A stretch of DNA of 5,787 bases from Erysipelotrichaceae bacterium (GTDB taxonomy: Bacteria > Bacillota_I > Bacilli_A > Erysipelotrichales > Erysipelotrichaceae): NCBI GenBank assembly GCA_003446295.1, contig DMBB01000145.1:1-5787 (forward strand). The letters run 5' to 3'. Below the pieces are notes generated by a model. The model did no database searches and had not been told where the DNA came from. It saw only the letters and a program-made list of their open reading frames with translations. Both the position numbers and the translations under genes were made by a program. Below, piece after piece: positions 1 through 5,787 of the stretch (position 1 is its first letter; each line of letters starts with the position of its first letter).

Positions 1-858
1 TTCAAGAACGTCCTGTTCAATGAAAACAGCAAGACAAAGCTCACAAAAGCTTATGCAAAGAGCGGAACGGTCTATGATGGCGTCATCTCTGCAAACTTCA
101 CAAGCAGTGATACAGCAACGATCGCACTGACAGCGAATCAAAGCACGTATACCACAACAACAGTTCAGGATCTTGTGAATGCAGGTCTGGCAGCTCCTAA
201 AGCTACTTCCAACAAGAAGTCTGTTGCAGAAGTACAGAATGTATCCGTCAGCGGCGATACGATCTATGTCCAGGTCAAAGCAAATGCGATCGGCACAGCG
301 AAGATCACTGTGAAGTTCGCAGGCAAGAAAGCAGTCCTGACATTTACACCGAAGTATCAGCTGAACTCCTCATGGTTCGACAGCCAGAGTGTTGTTACTT
401 CCAATACAGCAGGTCTCACATATGCATTCAAAGCATATAAACCGAAGGTTTCTAAAACATATGCAGCTCCTTCGAACCTGAAGTTCAAGACAACATATAC
501 GAACAACAAGAATGCAGGTACTGCGACGATCACACTCACAGGAACAGGCAATTATACAGGTACTGTTACAAGAACATTCAATATCGCAAAGGCTGACTTC
601 ACAAATGCCAAGATCACTTCTGTTTCATCGCTCAAGTACACAGGTACTGCAAAACAGCCGAAGATGACAGTCAAGATCGGCAAGAAGACACTGAACCCGA
701 AGACAGATTATATTGTTTACTACAGCAGTTATGAGTATGGTTCCTATTCAACAACGATCCCTACAGCACCCGGTACATATTTTGTTAAGGTGCAAGGAAC
801 AGGCAACTTCAAGAGCGGTGTCTGGTCAGTCAACGTCAAGCCGTTTACGATCAAATAA
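1..858 (+). CDS. Secreted Ig-like repeat surface protein, 3' end only (C-terminal 285 residues)
   Basis: The frame is open from the first base to the TAA at 856-858, so this is the C-terminal part of a larger protein; the start and any signal peptide lie upstream. An internal ATG is not needed as a start because the frame continues unbroken through it. Residue numbers here count from base 1. Residues about 50-118 resemble a bacterial Ig-like BIG_2 module (VSVSGDTIYVQVKA, then GTAKITVKF). Residues about 139-200 and 204-285 are two related beta-rich repeats of the kind common in Bacillota surface proteins (NKNAGTATITLTGTGNYTG in the first, YTGTAKQPKMTVKIGKKTL and VQGTGNF in the second). The visible part is rich in Lys and Thr with very few Asp or Glu, so it is strongly basic. 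No LPXTG motif, membrane helix or S-layer homology domain is visible at the C-terminus, so the mode of attachment is unknown. An adhesive or structural role is plausible but not shown. The next gene is separated by a terminator. Confidence 0.88.
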   Translation, partial: FKNVLFNENSKTKLTKAYAKSGTVYDGVISANFTSSDTATIALTANQSTYTTTTVQDLVNAGLAAPKATSNKKSVAEVQNVSVSGDTIYVQVKANAIGTAKITVKFAGKKAVLTFTPKYQLNSSWFDSQSVVTSNTAGLTYAFKAYKPKVSKTYAAPSNLKFKTTYTNNKNAGTATITLTGTGNYTGTVTRTFNIAKADFTNAKITSVSSLKYTGTAKQPKMTVKIGKKTLNPKTDYIVYYSSYEYGSYSTTIPTAPGTYFVKVQGTGNFKSGVWSVNVKPFTIK

Positions 859-927
859 GCATCGCTTCAAGCCATAATGAATTCAGGAAGTGATTTCTGA
901 CTTCGTATTGAAAATCTGAAATTATAT

Positions 928-976
928 AAAAGTCATTTCTTCATCTGCTGCAAAACAGTGAATGAAATGACTTTTT
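928..976 (+). terminator. Rho-independent terminator after the Ig-like repeat gene
   Basis: A 12-base inverted repeat, AAAAGTCATTTC at 928-939 and GAAATGACTTTT at 964-975, flanks a 24-base loop and ends in a run of five T (972-976). It lies about 70 bases after the TAA of the upstream gene. The A-run on the left arm makes it nearly symmetrical, so it could also stop transcription on the other strand, though no gene is seen there. The stem is AT-rich and the loop long, so efficiency may be moderate. Confidence 0.8.
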
Positions 977-1000
977 AACTTGTCGGGTTTAATGCATAAT
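972..1000 (+). promoter_or_regulatory. Weak promoter candidate for the protease-lipoprotein unit
   Basis: CATAAT at 995-1000 matches five of six bases of the sigma-A -10 box. At a 17-base spacing the -35 position is TTTTTA (972-977), a poor match that overlaps the terminator's T-run. TTGTCG at 980-985 is a better -35 by sequence but lacks a good -10 at the right distance. Some promoter is expected between the terminator and the protease start at 1030, but which bases act is uncertain. Confidence 0.3.
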
Positions 1001-1016
1001 AAAATCAAAGAAGTAT

Positions 1017-1020
1017 GGAG
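1017..1020 (+). promoter_or_regulatory. Ribosome binding site that decides the protease start
   Basis: GGAG at 1017-1020 lies 9 bases before the ATG at 1030. An upstream in-frame ATG at 1015 overlaps this site and has only a weak AAAGAAG placed too close to it. Starting at 1030 also gives a textbook signal peptide (MKKEK, then a hydrophobic core), whereas the earlier start would add five residues (MEFRG) in front of it. Confidence 0.7.
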
Positions 1021-1029
1021 TTTCGTGGT

Positions 1030-4000
1030 ATGAAAAAAGAAAAATCATTCATTTCCCTTTTACTTTGCGCATTTCTTTCACTTTCCAATATGATCCCATC
1101 TTCTGCAGAAGAGATCATTGATGGTGAAACAGACGAAACGGAAGAAACTGTTCTGATTACTGAAGAAGAACCGGGTGATCCTGAGGTATCTGCTGAAGAA
1201 ACACTGTCGGAAGTATCAGCTGAACCGGAAGAAACAGCTGAGACTGCAGATCCGGAGAATACAGCAGATGCAGAGGAAACAGAACCGGCGGAGGAACCTG
1301 TCATCCTGCCTGAAGAACCCGTAGAAGAAACAGCAGAACCTGCTGCAGAAGAAACGGAAGAGCCTGCAGAAGAGTCTGAAGAAGAACCGGAGCAGGAAGA
1401 AGCTTCACTGTTTGCCGTGCCTGAAGATTTTGAAGTCAGCCCCGGCGATCAGGAAGGAAAACAGGAACTGGTGGACAATCAGGTACCGGAAATGCTGGCC
1501 TCTTTGAAAGAGGGCGTTGACTATGCGGAAGATCAGCTTATGTTCACAGCTGATTCTATGGAATATGCGGAGCAGACAGCGGAAATCTTCGGCGGTACAG
1601 TCATATCTTTGAAAAATGGCGTAGCTGTCATTCAGCTGGAACGCGAAGATGTTACTGTTTCTGATGCAGTTAATGCATCGATTGAAACAGCAGAACTGCC
1701 TCTGGTAGAGCCGAATTATTATATAACACTGGAGCCGAACATTGAGGATGGTGAATATGAACTGTATTCATCTGAAAATGAGCTGCCGGAAGTAAATGAC
1801 TGGGATGGATGGGTGAATGATGTATTCGATAACCCTGATCCATGGCTGATCACACCTTCTGATAATAATTTCCAGTGGCATCATGACGCAATCAAAACAT
1901 ACGCCGGATGGAACGCAACGATGGGCAGCAGTGATGTGCTGGTTGCTGTTATTGACGATGGCGTTGATTACAATCATGAGGATCTTGCAGGCAGAGTTAC
2001 AATGCTTGATATGACGCTGGATGAACCGGCACAGTCCAGTACTTTCGGCACAGGCCATGGTACCCATGTTGCGGGCATCATTGCGGCATCTGTCGACAAC
2101 GGACTTGGCGGAGCGGGAATCGCACCGAATGTTAATATTCTCAGCCTGAATGTATTTGCTGTAGACGTTAATTACGCAGAAACGGCTGATATTATTTCGG
2201 CAATCAATTATGCAATCGATGCCGGAGCGGATGTCATGAACCTCAGTCTTGGCAGCCCTATCTTTAACTACCAGTATGAGATGGCTGTCAATAAGGCTTA
2301 TTACAGCGGCATCACGGTATGTGCTTCTGCCGGAAATTCCGGAGCTAATCTTAAAAATTTCCCGGCAGCGTACAGCCATACGATTGCTGTTGCGGCAACG
2401 ACACTGAACGGTACCAGAGCATATTATTCAAACTACGGACCATGGATCACGATCTCGGCACCCGGCACAAAGATCATGTCAACATGCGTCAATACAGATG
2501 ATCCGACAGATAATGCCTACTATCAGATCATGAGCGGTACTTCTATGGCGACACCGGTCGTCACAGGTGCAGTCGCGCTGTACATGAGCAAAATGGGACA
2601 TGTTTCTCCGGATGAGATGCTGAAGGTATTGAAGAAGAGCACTGTGAAGTGTTCCTCACCGCAGATGGGTGCAGGCATCATTTCAATCGAAAAGATGTTT
2701 ATAGGCGATAAAGCAGCACCTGAGATCGGATTGTTTGATGCGGACGGAAACTATGTGTCAGATCTGAGCACACCGGTCAAGGAAGGTTACTATCTTGAGA
2801 TCTATAATGCAGATGCAGGTGATAACGATACGATCATCTATACGACCAACGGCAAAAAACCTTCCGTCAAAAACGGTTCGATCGTGAACGGCCTGATCTA
2901 TGATCCTGAAGATGTGATCGAACTGGATGAATTTGAACAGAACAAATCAGTTGTTATACAGGCAGCTGTTATGAACAGTCTGGGTGTATTAGGTGCAGTC
3001 AAAAAGGTCACGGTAAAAACACGTGTACCGGCACCGGCTCCTCTGAAGATCAAAACTGTCAGCCTGAACCTGAGCAAAGTTACACTGACATGCTCATTGG
3101 ATACAGATGAAGAAACAGACCTCTACGCGACAACTCTGATCAACACAGCAGGAATCAGCGCTGATCTGGATACAATAGCTCACCAGTGGCTTTCAAGCAA
3201 TCCGGCAGTTGCAACAGTCGATGAATCCGGCCATGTAACGGCTGTAGGTGCAGGAACAGCGAAGATCACACTGAAGCTGCTGGATGGATCGAGCAAGAGT
3301 GCCGTATGTACAGTGACTGTTGTACAGCTGGCAGAAGAGATCACGATCCAGGGTCAGGATGCAGCGGCACCGGGCGGAAGTGCTGTGTATAAAGCTGCGA
3401 TCCTTCCTTCTTCAACCAAAAACAAAAAGGTGACATGGTCGATCATTTCAGGATATTACTACGCTTCAATCGATGCGAAGGGAAAACTGAAAGTCGTGAG
3501 CGGTGCACCTGAGGGACAGGAGATCGTCATTCAGGCAGTCTCTGCAGACCGCGGAAATGTTATTGGTACTAAAACGGTAACTGTTTGTCCGAAAGCAACA
3601 GCAGTGGTCATGATGACTGAGGACAGCCGTGCTGTCTACAACAAAAAAGGACTGTTAAGCAGCATTCAGCTGTTTACAGTCGATATTGACAACGCTGACA
3701 TGGACACTTTTGCAGAGAACCAGGTCAAGCTTGATTCTCTGATCGTCGGCAACGATATCGCGCCTGTCTGGACTTCCAGCAAACCTAAGGTCGCCAAAGT
3801 TGATTCGGAAGGAAATGTGACGGCTCTGTCAGCCGGTACAACCAAGATCACCTGCAAAGCAAATGATGGTTCGGGAAAGAGTGCATCCATTACGGTGAAG
3901 GTTATTATCCCGATGTCCAGTCTGAACATCGTGATCGGCGACAGCAGTATCTGGAGTGTCGGCAAAACATTGAAGCTTTCCAATAAGTTTGCCTGCGGCA

Positions 4001-4608
4001 ATACATACGGGAAACCGTCGATCCCCAAAGTCAAATGGAGCATTGATCAGGTCACATATGAATATGACGACGCGGAATTTGATGTTCTGAATGAACTCGG
4101 ATACCCCAAAGACTGGTTCAAGCTTTCCGGAAGCTCACTGACTGTATCCAAGAATGCCGAAAAAGCGATGGATCTGAGAAGCGGCAGCCTGTATGTTACG
4201 GTAAAAGCTGAAGCTCTTGACGGTACAGGATATACCGCATATCAGGATATTCTGATTACCGGAACACTGAACGGAATGTGCTTCGAAGATCCGTATGGCT
4301 CAGGATATACAATGGTTAATGATTATTATGATTATACGTTCTATACCTATCTGTACAGTGAGCAGCCTGTCAACTTCCAGATCACCAGCAGCAATCCTAA
4401 CAAAGTCGGTGCTTATATAGACTACAACTCTGTGGAAGAGAGTGAGTTCTGGATCATGAGAAACGGAAGAACCAAGTATTACACCGGATATGTTTACACA
4501 GTTTATTACTTCACATATCCCAACGCAAAAGGAACTGTCACATTAACAGTGAAAGCAATGGATGGCAGCAACAAAACAGCCAAGCTGAAGCTCAAGGTAT
4601 ATGACTGA
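1030..4608 (+). CDS. Secreted multidomain subtilisin-like serine protease (peptidase family S8)
   Basis: This 1192-residue extracellular endopeptidase has an intact S8 catalytic set: Asp309 (VAVIDDG), His343 (GHGTHVAG), oxyanion Asn436 (SAGNSG) and Ser505 (SGTSMATP). In order: signal peptide 1-26 (MKKEK, hydrophobic core, likely cut SSA|EE); an acidic stretch 27-124 with about 45 Asp/Glu and no Lys or Arg; a propeptide about 165-235 of the fervidolysin/I9-like type (KNGVAVIQLE, ending LPLVEPNYY); catalytic domain about 270-558; a chitobiase-C-terminal-like module about 564-663 (IIYTTNGKKPS); Ig-like modules about 676-766, 767-856 and 857-959, the first and third being clear BIG_2 types (WLSSNPAVATVD, WTSSKPKVAKVD); a less clear beta module 960-1078; and a Tyr-rich tail 1079-1192. 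It is much longer than minimal subtilisins. No LPXTG, S-layer domain or C-terminal membrane helix is visible, so it may be released or held non-covalently. The substrate is unknown. The stop overlaps the next gene, whose product resembles this protein's own propeptide. The S8 assignment is firm; the module borders are approximate. Confidence 0.96.
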   Translation: MKKEKSFISLLLCAFLSLSNMIPSSAEEIIDGETDETEETVLITEEEPGDPEVSAEETLSEVSAEPEETAETADPENTADAEETEPAEEPVILPEEPVEETAEPAAEETEEPAEESEEEPEQEEASLFAVPEDFEVSPGDQEGKQELVDNQVPEMLASLKEGVDYAEDQLMFTADSMEYAEQTAEIFGGTVISLKNGVAVIQLEREDVTVSDAVNASIETAELPLVEPNYYITLEPNIEDGEYELYSSENELPEVNDWDGWVNDVFDNPDPWLITPSDNNFQWHHDAIKTYAGWNATMGSSDVLVAVIDDGVDYNHEDLAGRVTMLDMTLDEPAQSSTFGTGHGTHVAGIIAASVDNGLGGAGIAPNVNILSLNVFAVDVNYAETADIISAINYAIDAGADVMNLSLGSPIFNYQYEMAVNKAYYSGITVCASAGNSGANLKNFPAAYSHTIAVAATTLNGTRAYYSNYGPWITISAPGTKIMSTCVNTDDPTDNAYYQIMSGTSMATPVVTGAVALYMSKMGHVSPDEMLKVLKKSTVKCSSPQMGAGIISIEKMFIGDKAAPEIGLFDADGNYVSDLSTPVKEGYYLEIYNADAGDNDTIIYTTNGKKPSVKNGSIVNGLIYDPEDVIELDEFEQNKSVVIQAAVMNSLGVLGAVKKVTVKTRVPAPAPLKIKTVSLNLSKVTLTCSLDTDEETDLYATTLINTAGISADLDTIAHQWLSSNPAVATVDESGHVTAVGAGTAKITLKLLDGSSKSAVCTVTVVQLAEEITIQGQDAAAPGGSAVYKAAILPSSTKNKKVTWSIISGYYYASIDAKGKLKVVSGAPEGQEIVIQAVSADRGNVIGTKTVTVCPKATAVVMMTEDSRAVYNKKGLLSSIQLFTVDIDNADMDTFAENQVKLDSLIVGNDIAPVWTSSKPKVAKVDSEGNVTALSAGTTKITCKANDGSGKSASITVKVIIPMSSLNIVIGDSSIWSVGKTLKLSNKFACGNTYGKPSIPKVKWSIDQVTYEYDDAEFDVLNELGYPKDWFKLSGSSLTVSKNAEKAMDLRSGSLYVTVKAEALDGTGYTAYQDILITGTLNGMCFEDPYGSGYTMVNDYYDYTFYTYLYSEQPVNFQITSSNPNKVGAYIDYNSVEESEFWIMRNGRTKYYTGYVYTVYYFTYPNAKGTVTLTVKAMDGSNKTAKLKLKVYD

Positions 4609-4906
4609 TCTCCGAAAGCTGCTGACTGCAGGCCTGATGATCTTCACACTCACAGGGTGTGAAGGACCCACTGAAGCACCGAAACAGGATATCTCCGTCA
4701 TACCCGGAAAAGAACTGTTCTGTACGGTAGATGATGAAGGAACTGCCAGAGAGATCGCTGAGCAGTATGAGATCGAGCTTGTCAGCTATAAATACGGTGT
4801 TGCCGTATTCCATACAGACAAGGATCCGCAGGCTGTCATAGATTACGGCATGAAGAATGATCTGCCTGCTTTGTCGCTGAATACAGACAATAATCACAAA
4901 AACTAA
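4601..4906 (+). CDS. Small lipoprotein carrying a stand-alone subtilase propeptide-like (I9-like) domain
   Basis: This 101-residue lipoprotein starts at an ATG 8 bases before the end of the protease gene, in another frame. Residues 1-19 are a lipoprotein signal (MTDLRK, then a hydrophobic core) ending in the lipobox LTGC, with Cys20 the expected lipidated residue, so the protein should sit on the outer face of the cytoplasmic membrane. A short linker (21-37) is followed by residues 38-98, which align with propeptide residues 169-231 of the protease next door. Residues 38-69 match 169-200 without a gap, with 12 of 32 identical (the GVAV core at 66-69 among them). After a four-residue deletion, Ala78-Val79 and Leu88-Pro89 match Ala213-Val214 and Leu223-Pro224. 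No catalytic domain follows. Known subtilase propeptides and free I9 inhibitors fold or inhibit their cognate protease. A trans-acting chaperone or protective inhibitor is therefore inferred; a decayed duplicate is the main alternative. Only a weak AAGG lies 3 bases before the start, so translation is probably coupled to the protease. Confidence 0.85.
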   Translation: MTDLRKLLTAGLMIFTLTGCEGPTEAPKQDISVIPGKELFCTVDDEGTAREIAEQYEIELVSYKYGVAVFHTDKDPQAVIDYGMKNDLPALSLNTDNNHKN

Positions 4907-4909
4907 ACA

Positions 4910-4943
4910 GCATCCTGCTGTGCCAGGCACGGCAGGATGTTTT
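4910..4943 (+). terminator. Strong rho-independent terminator ending the protease-lipoprotein unit
   Basis: CATCCTGCTGTGCC (4911-4924) and GGCACGGCAGGATG (4926-4939) are complementary over their whole length, with one G-U pair. In practice this gives a GC-rich stem of about 12 pairs with a CCAGG loop, followed by TTTT (4940-4943). It starts four bases after the lipoprotein TAA, which marks the end of the two-gene unit and separates it from ugd. Confidence 0.92.
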
Positions 4944-5005
4944 ATACAGGAATGGTTTCAGAGGTGTTCTGTCCTGAAAACCTACGAATTATGATGACAA
5001 TCTAG

Positions 5006-5011
5006 TATAAT
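5006..5011 (+). promoter_or_regulatory. Probable -10 box of the ugd promoter
   Basis: TATAAT at 5006-5011 is a perfect sigma-A -10 hexamer, placed between the upstream terminator and ugd, about 33 bases before its start codon. No convincing -35 is found at 16-18 bases (TACGAA at the 17-base spacing) and there is no TGn extension, so an activator or a weak promoter is possible. Confidence 0.55.
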
Positions 5012-5029
5012 AATGAGGATCTAAAAGAT

Positions 5030-5036
5030 AAGGCGG
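5030..5036 (+). promoter_or_regulatory. Ribosome binding site of ugd
   Basis: AAGGCGG, one base away from AAGGAGG, lies 8 bases before the ATG at 5045 and supports that start. The start also places the Rossmann GxGxxG motif at residue 7, as usual for this family. Confidence 0.75.
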
Positions 5037-5044
5037 TAATTATT

Positions 5045-5787
5045 ATGAAAATAGGTGTAGCAGGCCTGGGATATGTAGGACTTTCAAATGCTGTGCTGCT
5101 GGCTCAGCATAACGATGTATATGCGTACGATATCAATGAAGAACGTATCCGCATGGTGCAGAACAGACAGTCTCCGATCAAGGACAAAGAGATCGAAGAG
5201 TATCTCAGAGAGAAAGATCTTCATCTGACGGCTGTAACAAATGCTGAAGAAGCGTATAAAGACTGCTCTTATATTATTATTGCGACTCCGACAAATTATG
5301 ATCCGGACAGAAATTACTTTGATACGAGCAGTGTAGAAAATGCGATCGAAACGATCCTGAAGACTGCTCCGGAGGCAGTGATCATCATCAAATCCACGAT
5401 CCCTGTCGGATATACAAAGGATATCAGTGAGAAATATCATACCTCCAACATTATTTTCAGCCCCGAATTCCTGCGTGAAGGCAAGGCTCTGTATGACAAT
5501 CTGTATCCTTCCAGGATCGTTGTCGGTGAACGCAGCGAACGGGCAAAAGAATTTGCAAGGTTAATGACGGAAGGCGCATTGAAAGAGGACATTCCTGTCC
5601 TGTTTACAGGCTCCACGGAAGCAGAAGCCATCAAGCTGTTCTCCAATACATATCTGGCGCTGCGTGTCGCATATTTCAATGAACTGGATACATATGCGGA
5701 AATACGCGGTCTGAGTACCAAGGAGATCATACAGGGCGTCGGACTGGATCCCAGGATCGGAACGCACTACAACAACCCGTCATTCGG
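5045..5787 (+). CDS. ugd: UDP-glucose 6-dehydrogenase (HasB type), 5' part, cut by the window end
   Basis: The enzyme oxidises UDP-glucose to UDP-glucuronate with two NAD+ in the cytoplasm, supplying precursor for capsule or other surface polysaccharide. The 247 complete codons cover the NAD-binding Rossmann domain (GLGYVG at 7-12, acidic Asp29 ending the second strand), IIATPTNYD (around 78-86), KSTIPVG with Thr118, [10 protein letters not shown] with Glu141 and Glu145, and the central-helix Lys197 and Asn201 ([23 protein letters not shown] region). These match the residues known from the Streptococcus pyogenes enzyme (Thr118, Glu141, Glu145, Lys204, Asn208) with a seven-residue deletion before the last two. 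The sequence ends in HYNNPSF; the catalytic cysteine (YGGYC in the family) is expected at about residue 253, just beyond the window. The family is usually near 390-400 residues, so about 60% is present. It has its own promoter and follows a terminator, so it is probably not co-transcribed with the protease. What follows would show whether it belongs to a polysaccharide cluster. Confidence 0.97.
   Translation, partial: MKIGVAGLGYVGLSNAVLLAQHNDVYAYDINEERIRMVQNRQSPIKDKEIEEYLREKDLHLTAVTNAEEAYKDCSYIIIATPTNYDPDRNYFDTSSVENAIETILKTAPEAVIIIKSTIPVGYTKDISEKYHTSNIIFSPEFLREGKALYDNLYPSRIVVGERSERAKEFARLMTEGALKEDIPVLFTGSTEAEAIKLFSNTYLALRVAYFNELDTYAEIRGLSTKEIIQGVGLDPRIGTHYNNPSF

Noticed and set aside
1..858. 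Tandem DNA repeats or CRISPR-like structure in the Ig-repeat gene
   Set aside because: The repetition is at protein level and diverged; no regularly spaced identical DNA repeats are present.
1015..1029. Protease start at the ATG at 1015
   Set aside because: That ATG overlaps the GGAG ribosome binding site that serves 1030, has no well-placed site of its own, and would add five residues before a typical signal-peptide n-region.
1057..1068. LLLC at protease residues 10-13 as a possible lipobox
   Set aside because: The residue before Cys is Leu rather than Gly, Ala or Ser, and it lies in the middle of the hydrophobic core; a standard signal peptidase I site (SSA|EE) follows.
1005..1304. 99-codon - strand frame with Ser/Val repeats
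   Set aside because: It is the antisense of the Glu/Ala/Pro-rich stretch of the protease; the repeats simply mirror GAA/GCA codons, and no initiation context is seen.
1768..2379. 203-codon reading frame on the - strand inside the protease gene
   Set aside because: It lies wholly opposite the conserved S8 catalytic domain, and its translation is rich in Arg, Cys and Ile with no recognisable motif, as expected for an antisense shadow.
4592..4930. 112-codon - strand frame opposite the lipoprotein
   Set aside because: It starts within the terminator hairpin, and the + strand frame has a lipobox and a propeptide-like domain, which is far stronger support.
4994..4999. ATGACA as the -35 box for ugd
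   Set aside because: It matches TTGACA well but lies only 6 bases from the TATAAT, too close to act with it.
5084..5730. Two - strand frames of 118 and 97 codons
   Set aside because: They lie opposite ugd, whose translation matches a well-known enzyme family residue by residue.

Overview
This window looks like a surface and secretome region of a low- to mid-GC Gram-positive bacterium (Bacillota), probably a gut- or mouth-type Clostridia or Erysipelotrichia lineage. The reasons are secreted proteins built from bacterial Ig-like repeats, a Glu/Pro/Ala-rich stretch after a signal peptide, a lipobox lipoprotein, good AGGAGG-like ribosome binding sites, strong U-tailed terminators and a HasB-type UDP-glucose dehydrogenase. 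TGA is used as a stop, so the ordinary bacterial code fits. The lineage is inferred from style only; no marker gene fixes it. All genes read on the + strand.

Layout. Positions 1-858 are the 3' end of a secreted, lysine- and threonine-rich Ig-like repeat protein whose start lies outside the window. A 171-base gap (859-1029) holds a rho-independent terminator and a weak promoter candidate. Positions 1030-4608 encode a 1192-residue secreted subtilase (peptidase family S8). In order it has a signal peptide, a 98-residue acidic stretch, a propeptide, an intact Asp/His/Asn/Ser catalytic domain, a chitobiase-C-terminal-like module, several Ig-like (BIG_2-type) modules and a tyrosine-rich tail. Positions 4601-4906, overlapping the protease by 8 bases, encode a 101-residue lipoprotein. 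A terminator (4910-4943) closes this two-gene unit. A second transcription unit then starts, with a -10 box at 5006-5011 and ugd from 5045, cut off by the window end.

How the genes fit together. The main observation is that the small lipoprotein, after its lipobox cysteine, is largely a stand-alone copy of the protease's own propeptide: 12 of 32 residues are identical without a gap, including a GVAV core, and AV and LP landmarks follow at a constant offset. Subtilase propeptides act as folding chaperones and as tight inhibitors. The protease-lipoprotein pair may therefore be a secreted protease with a dedicated, membrane-tethered trans-acting propeptide that either assists folding at the membrane or protects the producing cell. 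This function is an inference; the similarity and the gene overlap are visible directly. Ugd makes UDP-glucuronate for surface polysaccharide and is probably only a neighbour.
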